Source of the DNA: Pseudomonadales bacterium
GTDB taxonomy: Bacteria > Pseudomonadota > Gammaproteobacteria > Pseudomonadales > Ketobacteraceae
Assembly: GCA_020062665.1 (NCBI GenBank)
Contig: JAGUVW010000013.1
Coordinates: 124,001 to 188,000, forward strand
Length of the DNA stretch: 64,000 nucleotides
Direction: 5' to 3'
A program made the translations under genes and the position numbers. Every line of letters starts with the position of its first letter. The first letter of the stretch is position 1. The notes beneath the pieces are model-generated. The model saw only the letters and a list, made by a program, of their open reading frames with translations, ran no database searches and had not been told where the DNA came from. This document shows positions 55,399 to 64,000 of this stretch, piece by piece.

Positions 55399-55869
55399 TC
55401 AGCGATCCTGCACCATCGCCGCGTATACGGCCTTCAGGACAACCGCGTCCTGATCGCCTTCGCGAATCACCACGTCGATTGTAAGTTTGGCGCGACCTTT
55501 TTCTTCATAGGCGCGAATCAATTGCTGGCGCGATTCGTCACTCACCGTGGCAAAGCCGCGAAGTGTGCCACGCACCGGCGTTCTGTATTCGATTTCGCCT
55601 TTGGCCACCCACACACTGGGCGTGTGGCCAGCATCCATCAATGTGAGATGCACGGCGCTCCAGCCAGTCATGGCCGCCACGTTGTAGAGGCTGCCACCGA
55701 ATGCAGTGCCGTGCGTATTGAGGTTGGGAGCGAGTGGCGCCTCGACGATTACCGTGGCGCCATCCCAGGAGACAAGATCCACCCCCATGTGCGCAATCAG
55801 GGGAACCTGACTGCGCAACTTGTGGCGGACCTGATCCAGATGCGAACTGAATCCGGACCGATCTGACAC
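55399..55869 (-). CDS. Hotdog-fold thioesterase (YiiD-C-like)
   Basis: The 156-aa protein has the hotdog pattern with PNLNTHGTAFGGSLYNVAAM, the N-x-x-G-T-x-F-G-G helix motif of the thioesterase family related to the C-terminal domain of YiiD. It probably cleaves acyl-CoA or acyl-ACP. It ends next to the acyl-CoA carboxylase gene on the same strand: the carboxylase stop lies immediately upstream of its start, so it is co-transcribed with the biotin carboxylase. Confidence 0.85.
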   Translation of the reverse strand: MSDRSGFSSHLDQVRHKLRSQVPLIAHMGVDLVSWDGATVIVEAPLAPNLNTHGTAFGGSLYNVAAMTGWSAVHLTLMDAGHTPSVWVAKGEIEYRTPVRGTLRGFATVSDESRQQLIRAYEEKGRAKLTIDVVIREGDQDAVVLKAVYAAMVQDR

Positions 55870-58749
55870 TCAGATCAGCCCTTTCAGCAACGTATCGGTG
55901 CGGGCCTTGCGACGGGCCGCGACAACGGCGGGATCGACATCCACCACTTTCTCGTCCGGCGTCACCTTGAACAGCGGCTGGCCCTGCTTGACGATGGTGC
56001 CGTCCACGTTTTCCAGCAACACCTTGTCGATGGTGCAGGCAAACGGCGCCTGGATCTTGTTGAACATCTTCATCACTTCGATGATGTAGATGGTCTGGCC
56101 GGCTTCGATGTGGGAGCCTTCCTGCACGAACGTGGGCAGCGACGGCGCCTCGCGGCCGTAGAACATGCCACCGCACACGGCGACGATCTCGTCGGCCTTG
56201 GTGGCCGGCGGCGGCACCAGCACCTTCATCATCTGTTCCTGCAGCTTTTCGTCGAACAGCATCTGCGGGATGTGCACCGTCAGATCCTGATTGACTTTCA
56301 GTTCATAGAAGTGAGCATCGCGCGCCAGTTTCGGCAGCACGCTCATCACTTCCATGCCGGCCTGGAAGCCGTAATGGGCCGACTGCACCTTGGCCCACTC
56401 GTCTGCCGACAGACCGCCCTGCGGAGCACCATCCAGCAGCGCATTGAGCTTCGTCCAGCTGGTTTCGCCCAGACGGGTTTCCAGTTCACGGTAGAACTTC
56501 AGGCCCTTCTGCAGGATGTCGTTGTCGTGGCTCCAGATACTTTCGGCCGCGGGCAGATCGGCGCGGTAATCCATGTTCAGGTAGTGATAGGTTTCGTCCA
56601 GCACGTACAGCGGATTGCGGTTCCAGGTGACCTTGTCGCCATCCAGCTTCACGTGGGCCTTGTTCAGGCTCAGCCAGCCGCTGAACATGTGCGGATCGCG
56701 CATGAGGATCTCCAGCGGACGCAGCAGCAGGGTGTGCTTGCGTTCCAGTGCGGCGTCGATGGCCTGCAGCGCTGCACCCAGCGTATCGCTGTTGCCGTGC
56801 TGCGCCGCGATGTCTTTCTTGTACAGCGCCTTCACCTGCTCGAACGCCATCTCCAGATCGAAATCGGCAGATTCCTTCTTCAGCAGGCCGACCATGGTGA
56901 GGTACGGCATGACGAACTTGGTGGTGGATTTCGCGTGCACGTTTTCACCCAGGAACCAGTGCACCAGACCGTAATGGAACTGCAGGTTGGTGGCCAGGTT
57001 CTCGCCGGTCATTTTGGTGCGGCGCAGCACATCCGCCATGCGCTCGTAGCTGTCACGCCGGCTGTTGCCAACGGTCAGCAGCAGCGCCACGTTGGAATCG
57101 TAGGCGCCGGCCAGGTGATACTTCATGAACTGTCCGGTGTCCGGGTTGCGCACGCTGATGCCCTGATCGTCACGGATTTCACCGTCGATGGGGCTGGACC
57201 AGTATTCGATGATACCGCCGGCGTGGGGTTTCAGCGCGGCGTTGGTGGCGTTCAGACGGGCTTCGACAGATGCACGCTCACGGGGAATGCGCTCCGGCTT
57301 CGGCAGCTTCTTGCCGTGGCGCGCCAGCAGCGTCATACACTCCACCAGCGAATCCACCAGCAGGAAATCGTTCGGATCGTCCGGGTTGGTAAACTTCAAG
57401 GTGTAGCACAGTTCAGACACCCGGTGCTCCACCTGAATCCGCGTGTTCATTTCCATGAAGAAGTGGCTGTCGCGGTCGACGATACATTCGAACGTGGACA
57501 CGGAATCCAGACCTACCGCCAGGCCGAAACGCTCAGACTCGGATTCCATCCGCTCCAGAATGCCCAGGTCGCTGCGCAGGGCGTCGGCTTCCACCTTGTT
57601 GCCGGCCTTTTCGGCGCGGGCAATGGCTTCTTCCAGCATTTCCTTGGTGTTGGACACTTCCAGCAGTTTCTGTTCGTGCATCTGCAGCGAGCAGTCGCGG
57701 GCACCGATGGTGGTACACCACACGCCGTTGCCGATCACCTGGATTTCCTGGTGACGGGTGGTTTCGATATTCAGCTCCAGCAGCGCGTTCTTGTTGTCGC
57801 CCACGCCTGTGGCTTTCACTTCCTGCAACACTTCCTTGTATTTTTCCGCGGCTTTTTCCGCAGCGGCCTGGATGCGGTCTTCCAGCTCGCCATCAAAGGC
57901 TGCCGGAGATTGCAGGATGCGCTGACCCTTGCCGCCGCCACCGCCGATCGCCTTGATGCGAACACGGTTTTCCGGGTGCTTGCGGAAGATGTCGGCCATG
58001 CGGATCACCGCTTCGGCGCAGATCTCGTCCAGGCTGATGATGTCGATGCCCTTGCTGTAGGAGGCATTCAACACGGCATCGGCGGCATCTTCCAGCGACA
58101 CGGCGTCGGTGAAGATCTTGTCGTCCACTTTCAGGCCGTTGTCAGCGGCTATTTTCTTCAGGCCGTTGCGATCGCCCACCTTGCGGATCAGGGTCAGCAC
58201 GGTGACGTTGTCAATCCCGGGCGTGGTGGATACGTCGTTCAGCAGCGCAGTCCGTTTCGCTTCGTCCTTTGCACCGGCGCCGCGTACCGTGCGCGAACAG
58301 GGGCCGATAAAGGTCAGGCCAGCTGCTTCGAACGCACTCACCAGCGCCTCGTCTTCCGCCATGAAACCGTAGCCGGCGAAGATGGAGTCGTGGCCGTTTT
58401 CTTTCGCAATCGCCACGATCTGGTTGATGCGCTGGGTGCGCTCTTCCTTGTTGGCACCGGTGTAATCCGGCACGCGGTGCACGCGATCCGGATCGGTCAG
58501 CAGACGCAGTTCCGGTGCCAGCGCGTTGTTGTAGGTGATGGAATCCTTTTCCGACAGCAGGATGCCGTACTGGTTGATACCCATCTCTTCCCACACGTCC
58601 ATCACTTCTTTGCGGATGGGGCCACGGCAGATGATCAGCGGTTTCATGTCGGTGCAGTCGAACTGGCGCACCCAGACGGAATCGTTCGACGTGCGACGGC
58701 GCTGCTTGTGGATCAGCGGATTGTTGGTGTAGTTGTTGATGTTGCCCAT
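55870..58749 (-). CDS. Biotin carboxylase/biotin carrier subunit of an acyl-CoA carboxylase
   Basis: The 959-aa protein has an ATP-grasp biotin carboxylase domain (about residues 30-560), with IKAIGGGGGKGQRIL and RIQVEHRVSE, a central domain and a C-terminal biotinyl domain with the EVMKM site (biotinyl Lys near residue 894). An insertion of about 90 residues precedes the glycine-rich ATP loop ('GLKKIAADNGLKVDDKIFT' region). It carboxylates its biotin with ATP and bicarbonate; partner is the carboxyltransferase at 58787. Ribosome site AGGAATT precedes the ATG. Confidence 0.9.
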   Translation of the reverse strand: MGNINNYTNNPLIHKQRRRTSNDSVWVRQFDCTDMKPLIICRGPIRKEVMDVWEEMGINQYGILLSEKDSITYNNALAPELRLLTDPDRVHRVPDYTGANKEERTQRINQIVAIAKENGHDSIFAGYGFMAEDEALVSAFEAAGLTFIGPCSRTVRGAGAKDEAKRTALLNDVSTTPGIDNVTVLTLIRKVGDRNGLKKIAADNGLKVDDKIFTDAVSLEDAADAVLNASYSKGIDIISLDEICAEAVIRMADIFRKHPENRVRIKAIGGGGGKGQRILQSPAAFDGELEDRIQAAAEKAAEKYKEVLQEVKATGVGDNKNALLELNIETTRHQEIQVIGNGVWCTTIGARDCSLQMHEQKLLEVSNTKEMLEEAIARAEKAGNKVEADALRSDLGILERMESESERFGLAVGLDSVSTFECIVDRDSHFFMEMNTRIQVEHRVSELCYTLKFTNPDDPNDFLLVDSLVECMTLLARHGKKLPKPERIPRERASVEARLNATNAALKPHAGGIIEYWSSPIDGEIRDDQGISVRNPDTGQFMKYHLAGAYDSNVALLLTVGNSRRDSYERMADVLRRTKMTGENLATNLQFHYGLVHWFLGENVHAKSTTKFVMPYLTMVGLLKKESADFDLEMAFEQVKALYKKDIAAQHGNSDTLGAALQAIDAALERKHTLLLRPLEILMRDPHMFSGWLSLNKAHVKLDGDKVTWNRNPLYVLDETYHYLNMDYRADLPAAESIWSHDNDILQKGLKFYRELETRLGETSWTKLNALLDGAPQGGLSADEWAKVQSAHYGFQAGMEVMSVLPKLARDAHFYELKVNQDLTVHIPQMLFDEKLQEQMMKVLVPPPATKADEIVAVCGGMFYGREAPSLPTFVQEGSHIEAGQTIYIIEVMKMFNKIQAPFACTIDKVLLENVDGTIVKQGQPLFKVTPDEKVVDVDPAVVAARRKARTDTLLKGLI

Positions 58750-58786
58750 GATGTTTTAATTCCTCGAATTCTGTGTGAACCGTCGA

Positions 58787-60514
58787 TTAATGGAATTCGC
58801 GCTGCACGCCGGACATTGGCTCGGCCTTGTAGTGGCGCAGCAGGAAGTTCAGGTTCGATGCCAGCTGGTAGCGCAGGTCGTACGGCATCACCAGCTGGGA
58901 AATGGAACCGAGGCTCAGCGCCTCTTTCGGGTTCATCAGCTCTTTTTCATAACGGGCAGACAGTGCGGCGTCCTGCTGTTTGGCCCAGGCGTTTACTTCG
59001 TCAGTGGCCTGCGCCCTGGCAGCGGCTTCGCTGGCACCGGCCTTCACCAGTTCCGCAGCGCGCTCGGCCACCTTGGCCTTGGTCGCGGCGCGAATGCCCT
59101 GCATTTCTTTCTTGTACACAAACTCTTTACCCGCAGGCCCCATCACCGCGAGGCGCGTGGTCGGCAGTGCCAGCACCACATCGGCGCCGGTGGCATAGCT
59201 GTTGAACGCGGCATAGGCGCCACCGAAGGCGTTGCGCACGATCAGCAGAATCCGCGGGGTGCGCAAGTCGATGATGGAATCCAGCATGGCGCGACCGGCC
59301 TGCACGATACCGTTGCGCTCCTGGTCGGTTCCAGGCAGGAAGCCGGTGGTGTCTTCGATGAACACCACGGGAATGTTGTACAGGTTGCAGAAACGGATGA
59401 AGCGCGCGTTCTTGTACGACGCCGCAATGTCGATCTGGCCAGACGACACCGCCGAGTTGTTCGCCACGATACCCACCACATTGCCGCCCAGACGGCCGAA
59501 TGCGCAGATGGTGTTTTGCGCGCGGTCGGGCTGGAATTCGGTGTAATCGCCGTGATCGCAGACTTGCTGGATCAGAATGCGGATGTCGATCGGAGTGTTG
59601 TAGCCGGTGGGCGAGTTGAAGGCTTTCTTGAACAGGATGTCCGCGTCCCAGGTCTTGCGGGTGATCGGATCGGAGGTTTCGCGGAACGGTGCCAGCGTAG
59701 CGTTGTTATCGGGGAAATAGCGCAGCAGTTCTTTCGCCTTGCGCAGCGCCGCCACTTCGTCGGGCACCATGAAGTCGGTGACACCGGACTGGCCATGCAC
59801 ACCGGGACCGCCCAACTCGTCTGCCGTCACGTCTTCACCCAGCACAGATTTCACCACGCCGGGGCCGGTCAGGCCGAAGAAGGTATTCTGCGGCTGGATC
59901 ATGAAGCTGCCCTGGCGCGGCAGGTAAGCGCCGCCACCGGCGTTGTAGCCGAACATGCACATGATGGAAGGCACTACACCGCTGATCTTGCGCAGGGCAG
60001 TGAAGGCTTCGGAATAGCCGTCCAGACCGCCCACACCGGCCGGTACATAAGCACCGGCAGAATCGTTCATGCCGATCAGGGGAATTTTCTTTTCGCCCGC
60101 CAGCTTGATCAGGCTGGCCAGCTTGCGGCCGTTGGTGGCGTCCATGGAACCGGCGCGCACGGTGAAATCATGGCCATACAGCGCAACGTCACGGCCTTCC
60201 ACATTGATGATCGCGGTAACGATAGACGCACCGTCCAGATTCTTGCCCCAGTTCTGGTACAGCACGATGGGGTCTTTGTCGGTGAGGACCTTGATCCGCT
60301 CCCACACGGTCATCCGCTGCTTCAGGTGCTGCTTTTCGATGGCAGGCACACCGGCGGCGGTCTCGGGACGCTGCATCAGCTCCCAGCCTTCCGCCAGGGA
60401 TTGTTCGTAGATACCGGGCGTGCGACCGATTTCGCCGGGGATTTTGAATTCCTTGGTTTCCGGCGCCTGGAAGGGATTTTCCAGCGACGGAATAAGTTTC
60501 TTGTTGATTCCCAT
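58787..60514 (-). CDS. Acyl-CoA carboxylase carboxyltransferase subunit
   Basis: The 575-aa protein contains both carboxyltransferase halves: N-terminal crotonase-like region with [17 protein letters not shown] and [22 protein letters not shown], and a C-terminal half with the [22 protein letters not shown] and [17 protein letters not shown] segments. Acceptor is probably acetyl- or propionyl- or longer acyl-CoA; the sequence does not decide. It starts upstream of the biotin carboxylase (37-base gap), as one transcript with it and the thioesterase. Confidence 0.92.
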   Translation of the reverse strand: MGINKKLIPSLENPFQAPETKEFKIPGEIGRTPGIYEQSLAEGWELMQRPETAAGVPAIEKQHLKQRMTVWERIKVLTDKDPIVLYQNWGKNLDGASIVTAIINVEGRDVALYGHDFTVRAGSMDATNGRKLASLIKLAGEKKIPLIGMNDSAGAYVPAGVGGLDGYSEAFTALRKISGVVPSIMCMFGYNAGGGAYLPRQGSFMIQPQNTFFGLTGPGVVKSVLGEDVTADELGGPGVHGQSGVTDFMVPDEVAALRKAKELLRYFPDNNATLAPFRETSDPITRKTWDADILFKKAFNSPTGYNTPIDIRILIQQVCDHGDYTEFQPDRAQNTICAFGRLGGNVVGIVANNSAVSSGQIDIAASYKNARFIRFCNLYNIPVVFIEDTTGFLPGTDQERNGIVQAGRAMLDSIIDLRTPRILLIVRNAFGGAYAAFNSYATGADVVLALPTTRLAVMGPAGKEFVYKKEMQGIRAATKAKVAERAAELVKAGASEAAARAQATDEVNAWAKQQDAALSARYEKELMNPKEALSLGSISQLVMPYDLRYQLASNLNFLLRHYKAEPMSGVQREFH

Positions 60515-60996
60515 GCTGATACGTCTCTTGTGAACAGTGGTGAACAGTCAGGCGCCGTGAATCACTCAGGCCGGCAGCCGGCAAGCGATTCAGTGATGCC
60601 AACAACAATCTGTCGCAGCGATTTCCGCGCAGCCGGCGTCAGGCGCACCCGAGAGGGGCCAGAAGCATCCGGAGAAATCGGTTACGTGGGGGCGGCGCAT
60701 TATCCTCGGGTCGTGACCGCCCGGACAATAGCCATTTCGCTCAAAACCGCTGATCGAATGCAACAAACCCGGTCACGATCCACCGGAACCCGTCGCGCCC
60801 CCCAGAAGCGCCCGCACCCGGCCATGGCAGTCAGCGAGCATTTTGCCGACATTTACCGGGCGGGGGCTTGCAAAAGGCGGCCATTATCCCACAATCGCCC
60901 CCCCTTTTCAGCCCGCGAATGGCCGCCGTAAAGCCTGGAAACAACTTTGGCAAAATCTGCCACAACGTATTTGCAAGTGCCGGGGATGTTCCCATA
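60515..60996. other. Intergenic region between carboxylase operon and rsmE
   Basis: A 482-base divergent gap that must hold promoters for both sides. A direct repeat GTGAACAGTGGTGAACAGT lies near 60530-60549, and a GCCGGCAGCCGGC palindrome near 60571-60583. No reading frame here looks coding. No RNA gene is recognised. Confidence 0.45.
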
Positions 60997-61728
60997 ATGC
61001 GCGCCATGAACCTGCTCCTGCTGCTCCCCCACGAATGGCCCACCGGCGCCACCCAGGCCCGCCTGCACCTGCACGACCAGCGCGCGGAACATCTGCGGAA
61101 TGTGCTGCGGGCCAACAGCGGCGACACCGTGCGGATCGGCGTGCTGAACGGCCTCATCGGCACGGCTCTGATCGAGCAGATTGATCACCAGGGGATACAT
61201 CTTCTGGCCACCCTGGACAACAACCCGCCGCCGCCCCTGCCTCTTACCCTGCTGTTGGCATTGCCCCGCCCCAAGGTGCTGCGCCGCCTGCTGCTGCACT
61301 GCACCACGCTGGGCATCAAGCAGATCCACCTGATCAACAGTTACCGGGTGGAGAAAAGCTACTGGCAGACCCCGTTCCTGCAACCGGATCAGGTACAGCA
61401 ACAATTCCTGCTGGGACTGGAACAGGCCCGCGACACCGTGCTGCCGCAACTGCATCTGCACCCGCGCTTCAAACCGTTCGTGGAGGACGTCCTGCCCGCA
61501 CTGGCGGCCGGCAAGCGCTGCCTGACAGCGCACCCGCTGCCGGACTCCCAACCCTGTCCTGCCGGCGTGCAGGGGGAGACGGTGCTGGCCATCGGCCCCG
61601 AGGGTGGCTTCATTCCCTATGAAGTCGAAAAGCTGCAGGCCTGCGGTTTCACCACCGTGCAGCTGGGGCCGCGCATTCTGAAAGTGGAAACGGCGGTGCC
61701 GGCACTGGTGAGCAAGCTGTTCCTGTGA
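60997..61728 (+). CDS. rsmE: 16S rRNA m3U1498 methyltransferase RsmE
   Basis: The 243-aa SPOUT enzyme methylates U1498 of 16S rRNA. The conserved KPLIGPEGGF-type SAM knot is present as AIGPEGGFIPYEVEKL near the C-terminus. The start is uncertain between ATG 60997 (GGGGA site about 9 bases upstream) and 61006; the longer open frame to 60868 is not supported. It is followed by tpx after a 145-base gap. Confidence 0.94.
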   Translation: MRAMNLLLLLPHEWPTGATQARLHLHDQRAEHLRNVLRANSGDTVRIGVLNGLIGTALIEQIDHQGIHLLATLDNNPPPPLPLTLLLALPRPKVLRRLLLHCTTLGIKQIHLINSYRVEKSYWQTPFLQPDQVQQQFLLGLEQARDTVLPQLHLHPRFKPFVEDVLPALAAGKRCLTAHPLPDSQPCPAGVQGETVLAIGPEGGFIPYEVEKLQACGFTTVQLGPRILKVETAVPALVSKLFL

Positions 61729-61873
61729 CGAACAGCCTTCGCCACCCCAAAAACCCTACAAATATCAGCCATTTTTCGCCGCCCCGATACACCTTGCCAG
61801 CGCCAACGCAACCGGCCTATGCTGACGCAGCAGTTTTCCTCCCACGCTGAACGCAACAACCAAGGACTGAATC

Positions 61874-62371
61874 ATGGCCACCATCACCCTGAAAGGAAAT
61901 CCCGTCGAAACCAGCGGCAACCTGCCCGCCAAAGGCAGCCAGGCTCCGGCTTTCACCCTGGTGAAAACCGACCTGTCAGAAGCCACTCTGACCCAGAGTG
62001 CCGGCAAGAAGCTGGTGCTGAATATCTTCCCCAGCATCGATACCCCCACCTGCGCCACCTCGGTGCGCAAGTTCAACCAGCAGGCCGGTGACATGCCCAA
62101 TACCCAGGTGCTGTGCGTGTCGGCAGATCTGCCATTTGCGCTCAGCCGCTTCTGCGGTGCCGAAGGTATCCAGAACGTGGCCACCGCCTCTACTTTCCGC
62201 AGCCCGGAATTCGGCAAGGATTACGGCCTGACCATCACCACCGGCCCGCTCAAGGGTCTGCTGGCCCGCGCCGTGGTGGTGATCGACGAAAAAGGCAAGG
62301 TGCTACACACCCAACTGGTGAGCGAAATCGCCAACGAGCCGGATTACGCCGCCGCCCTGGCTGTGCTGTAA
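61874..62371 (+). CDS. tpx: Thiol peroxidase Tpx
   Basis: The 165-aa atypical 2-Cys peroxiredoxin reduces hydrogen and organic peroxides with thioredoxin. The peroxidatic Cys60 lies in DTPTCATS and the resolving Cys94 in RFCGAEG, matching the spacing of E. coli Tpx (Cys61/Cys95). A terminator follows. The gene seems monocistronic. Confidence 0.97.
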   Translation: MATITLKGNPVETSGNLPAKGSQAPAFTLVKTDLSEATLTQSAGKKLVLNIFPSIDTPTCATSVRKFNQQAGDMPNTQVLCVSADLPFALSRFCGAEGIQNVATASTFRSPEFGKDYGLTITTGPLKGLLARAVVVIDEKGKVLHTQLVSEIANEPDYAAALAVL

Positions 62372-62399
62372 TCCTCCGCCGCAAGCACACAAGCACACA

Positions 62400-62434
62400 A
62401 AAAAAGGGCGCTCCGATCAGGGCGCCCTTTTTGT
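62400..62434 (+). terminator. Rho-independent terminator after tpx
   Basis: An AAAAAGGGCGC arm and a GCGCCCTTTTT arm form an 11-bp perfect stem with an 11-base loop, flanked by A and T runs. The symmetry means it could also end the convergent antiporter transcript from the other strand. Confidence 0.93.
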
Positions 62435-62455
62435 TTGACTGCATTCCAGCGCAGG

Positions 62456-63538
62456 TCACTGCGCCAGCGCGCGACTGCGATGGAATCGCACCGCCAACAC
62501 CACCAGCGTGATGGCCGTCAACGGAATCACAAACAGCAGCATCGACTGCGAGAACGTCGGCAACAGCGGATGCTGCATCGCACTCAGCACCAGGAATGTG
62601 GTGTAAGCGATGTAATAGAACAGGAACAACGCGCCGTTCCAGCGGGAAATCAGGTAACCGGTGAAGAAAATCGGCAGACAGGCCAGCGCCACACCGATCA
62701 TCACCGGAATATCAAACTGCAGCGCGACTTCCGGCACCGTAATGCCCGCTGGCGACACCATGCTGGACATACCCAGCACCGACAGCAGGTTGAAAATATT
62801 GCTGCCCACCACATTGCCCACCGCGATATCACGCTCGCCGCGGATGGCTGCAATCACCGAGGTCGCCACCTCCGGCAACGAAGTACCCGCCGCCACGATG
62901 GTCAACCCGATCACCAGCTCGCTCACACCGAAATGCTGGGCGATCTGCACCGCACCATCCACCAGCCAGTCCGAGCCCACCACCAGCAGCGCCAGCCCCA
63001 CCAGAATGTACGCCAGATTCAGCACCATCTGGCCACCGCCTTTCTTCACTGCACCGAATTCCTGTTCATATTCTGCCTGCACGGCCGCACTGCTTTCCTT
63101 GCGGCTCTGCATGATCAGAAACACGGTGTACGCCACCACAGCCGAAAACAGGAAGATACCGTCGATCCGCCCAATGACCCCATCCATGCCCATCAGCAAC
63201 ACCGCGAACGAAGCGGCGATCATCAGCGGCACATCCAGTCGCACCAGTTGCTGCGCCACGATCAGCGGCGCGATCAATGCCGACAGACCCAGAATGAACA
63301 GCACGTTGAAGATATTGCTGCCCACCACGTTACCCAGCGCCAGATCCGCCTTGCCCGACCAGGCCGCACCCACGCTCACTGCCAGTTCCGGCGCACTGGT
63401 GCCGAACGCCACGATGGTCAACCCGATCACCAGGGGTGAAATACCCACCGCCGCCGCCAGGCGCGACGCACCTTTCACCAACACATCTGCACCCACCACC
63501 AGCAATACCAGGCCAGCTACCAGCAACACCAACGTCAT
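62456..63538 (-). CDS. Calcium/sodium:proton-type antiporter (CaCA family)
   Basis: The 360-aa integral membrane protein has two similar halves of five helices, each with the alpha-repeat motif: GTSAPELAVSVGAA near residues 44-57 and GTSLPEVATSVIAA near 215-228. Each is followed by the NVVGSNIFN segment. This matches the YrbG-like K+-independent Ca2+/Na+ exchanger. The ATG at 63538 (MTLVLLVAGLVLL) is preferred to a frame at 63616. Confidence 0.94.
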   Translation of the reverse strand: MTLVLLVAGLVLLVVGADVLVKGASRLAAAVGISPLVIGLTIVAFGTSAPELAVSVGAAWSGKADLALGNVVGSNIFNVLFILGLSALIAPLIVAQQLVRLDVPLMIAASFAVLLMGMDGVIGRIDGIFLFSAVVAYTVFLIMQSRKESSAAVQAEYEQEFGAVKKGGGQMVLNLAYILVGLALLVVGSDWLVDGAVQIAQHFGVSELVIGLTIVAAGTSLPEVATSVIAAIRGERDIAVGNVVGSNIFNLLSVLGMSSMVSPAGITVPEVALQFDIPVMIGVALACLPIFFTGYLISRWNGALFLFYYIAYTTFLVLSAMQHPLLPTFSQSMLLFVIPLTAITLVVLAVRFHRSRALAQ

Positions 63539-63758
63539 AGGGGACACTCTCTTGAAGCAAACCGTCAGAAGGGAAGGACAGAAACGTCCGTGCGCGGATT
63601 CTAAACCAGGCACCACACGCAGCTAGCAATGCGGGCAAAAAAATCCGCGGAAAATCATCAATGCCCATGACCGATGCAGGGGTTTCACGCCGGGCAGATC
63701 CAACGCCATGCACTATGCTTAAAAGAGGTCATGCACGCACCCGCGACGGGGAACCCTC

Positions 63759-64000
63759 ATGCAATACAAAGAAATCCTGGAAGAAGCCGAAAGCCTGCGC
63801 CGCCAGGCCCGCAAGTCGGTCAGCAAGTTTCAGACGGAAATGGATTCCAAGGTGGGACTGGTGGAAGCCATGCGCAACTATGGCGAAAGTGCGCTCTATG
63901 GCCGCATCATGCTGGAGCACCTGGAACCCATCTTCAAGGCGCTGGAAAGCGAGGATCAGGCCCAGGCCGAACGCTCGGTAACCCAGTATCTGGCTGAGCG
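63759..64000 (+). CDS. Partial CDS, unknown coiled-coil protein
   Basis: An open frame starts at ATG 63759 after a GGGGA ribosome site and runs off the window edge. The first 80 residues (MQYKEILEEAESLRRQARK..., SVSKFQTEMDSKVG..., LEHLEPIFKALESEDQAQAER) are highly helical and charged, without family recognition. The C-terminus is not visible. Confidence 0.65.
   Translation, partial: MQYKEILEEAESLRRQARKSVSKFQTEMDSKVGLVEAMRNYGESALYGRIMLEHLEPIFKALESEDQAQAERSVTQYLAE

Noticed and set aside
56110-59205. A 1031-aa plus-strand frame opposite the acyl-CoA carboxylase genes
   Set aside because: Gln/His/Val-rich mirror of a high-GC gene pair; no domain recognised and both minus-strand enzymes are intact.
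1-64000. tRNA or rRNA genes
   Set aside because: No cloverleaf with a TTCGA-type loop and no conserved rRNA stretch was noticed on either strand; a tRNA-scanning program would be decisive.

Overview
The window is about 60% GC, densely coded chromosomal DNA from a gammaproteobacterium. The ubiE-ubiJ-ubiB / hisE / tatABC neighbourhood, full TatABC, Tpx, RsmE, Dtd, electron-transfer flavoprotein:quinone oxidoreductase and many lipid/acyl-CoA genes fit a marine, lipid- or hydrocarbon-using genus of the Alcanivorax/Oceanospirillales kind. The genus is an inference from gene content only.

Layout. 1-4.5 kb: unknown protein, DUF971 protein, CorA-type metal transporter and a large alpha/beta-hydrolase lipoprotein closed by a strong terminator. 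4.5-8.2 kb: an accessory island with a MazEF-like toxin-antitoxin pair, an orphan 82-aa gene, an array of short palindromes on a ~21.5 bp lattice, a frameshifted vapC remnant, an attC-like hairpin, a frameshifted IS30-family element and an AT-rich orphan gene. 8.2-16.8 kb: an AarF/ABC1 kinase-like protein, a NIT-domain chemoreceptor, the ubiquinone genes ubiE-ubiJ-ubiB, hisE with a possible leaderless promoter, a nested palindromic element and tatABC. 16.8-20.2 kb: a zinc-uptake group (small zinc-chaperone-like protein, outer-membrane protein, ZnuA-like binding protein, ZnuB-like permease) with no ATPase gene. 20.2-23.3 kb: dtd, a secreted PilJ-N-like protein and ETF-QO. 23.4-27.8 kb: an ECF42-type sigma factor, a DUF1330 protein, an MpaB/DUF2236 protein and two DGPF/YCII proteins, followed by a decayed cytochrome-like fragment.

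27.9-37.2 kb: sulfurtransferase, a short MalT/LuxR-type regulator, a membrane M48 peptidase, prolyl aminopeptidase and an RND efflux pair. 37.6-43.4 kb: acyl-CoA dehydrogenase, a four-gene cluster containing a NifX-like protein and an FmdB zinc ribbon without nitrogenase genes, and an MMPL/RND exporter. 43.5-55.9 kb: a metal-hydrolase lipoprotein, a His-rich small membrane protein, an epoxide-hydrolase-like enzyme divergent from an SDR with a perfect 17-bp operator-like palindrome between them, an SBP-PAS-GGDEF-EAL protein, an acyl-CoA synthetase, an outer-membrane barrel, a second SDR and a thioesterase. 55.9-64 kb: a two-gene biotin-dependent acyl-CoA carboxylase, rsmE, tpx, a Ca2+/Na+-type antiporter and the start of a coiled-coil protein.

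The lipid-related genes (acyl-CoA dehydrogenase, acyl-CoA synthetase, two SDRs, thioesterase, acyl-CoA carboxylase, ETF-QO, MMPL exporter) suggest active fatty-acid or hydrocarbon turnover. The most unusual non-coding signal is the palindrome lattice at 5486-5845. The best candidates for uncharacterised gene systems are the NifX-like cluster (39.4-40.7 kb) and the extended ECF42/DGPF neighbourhood.
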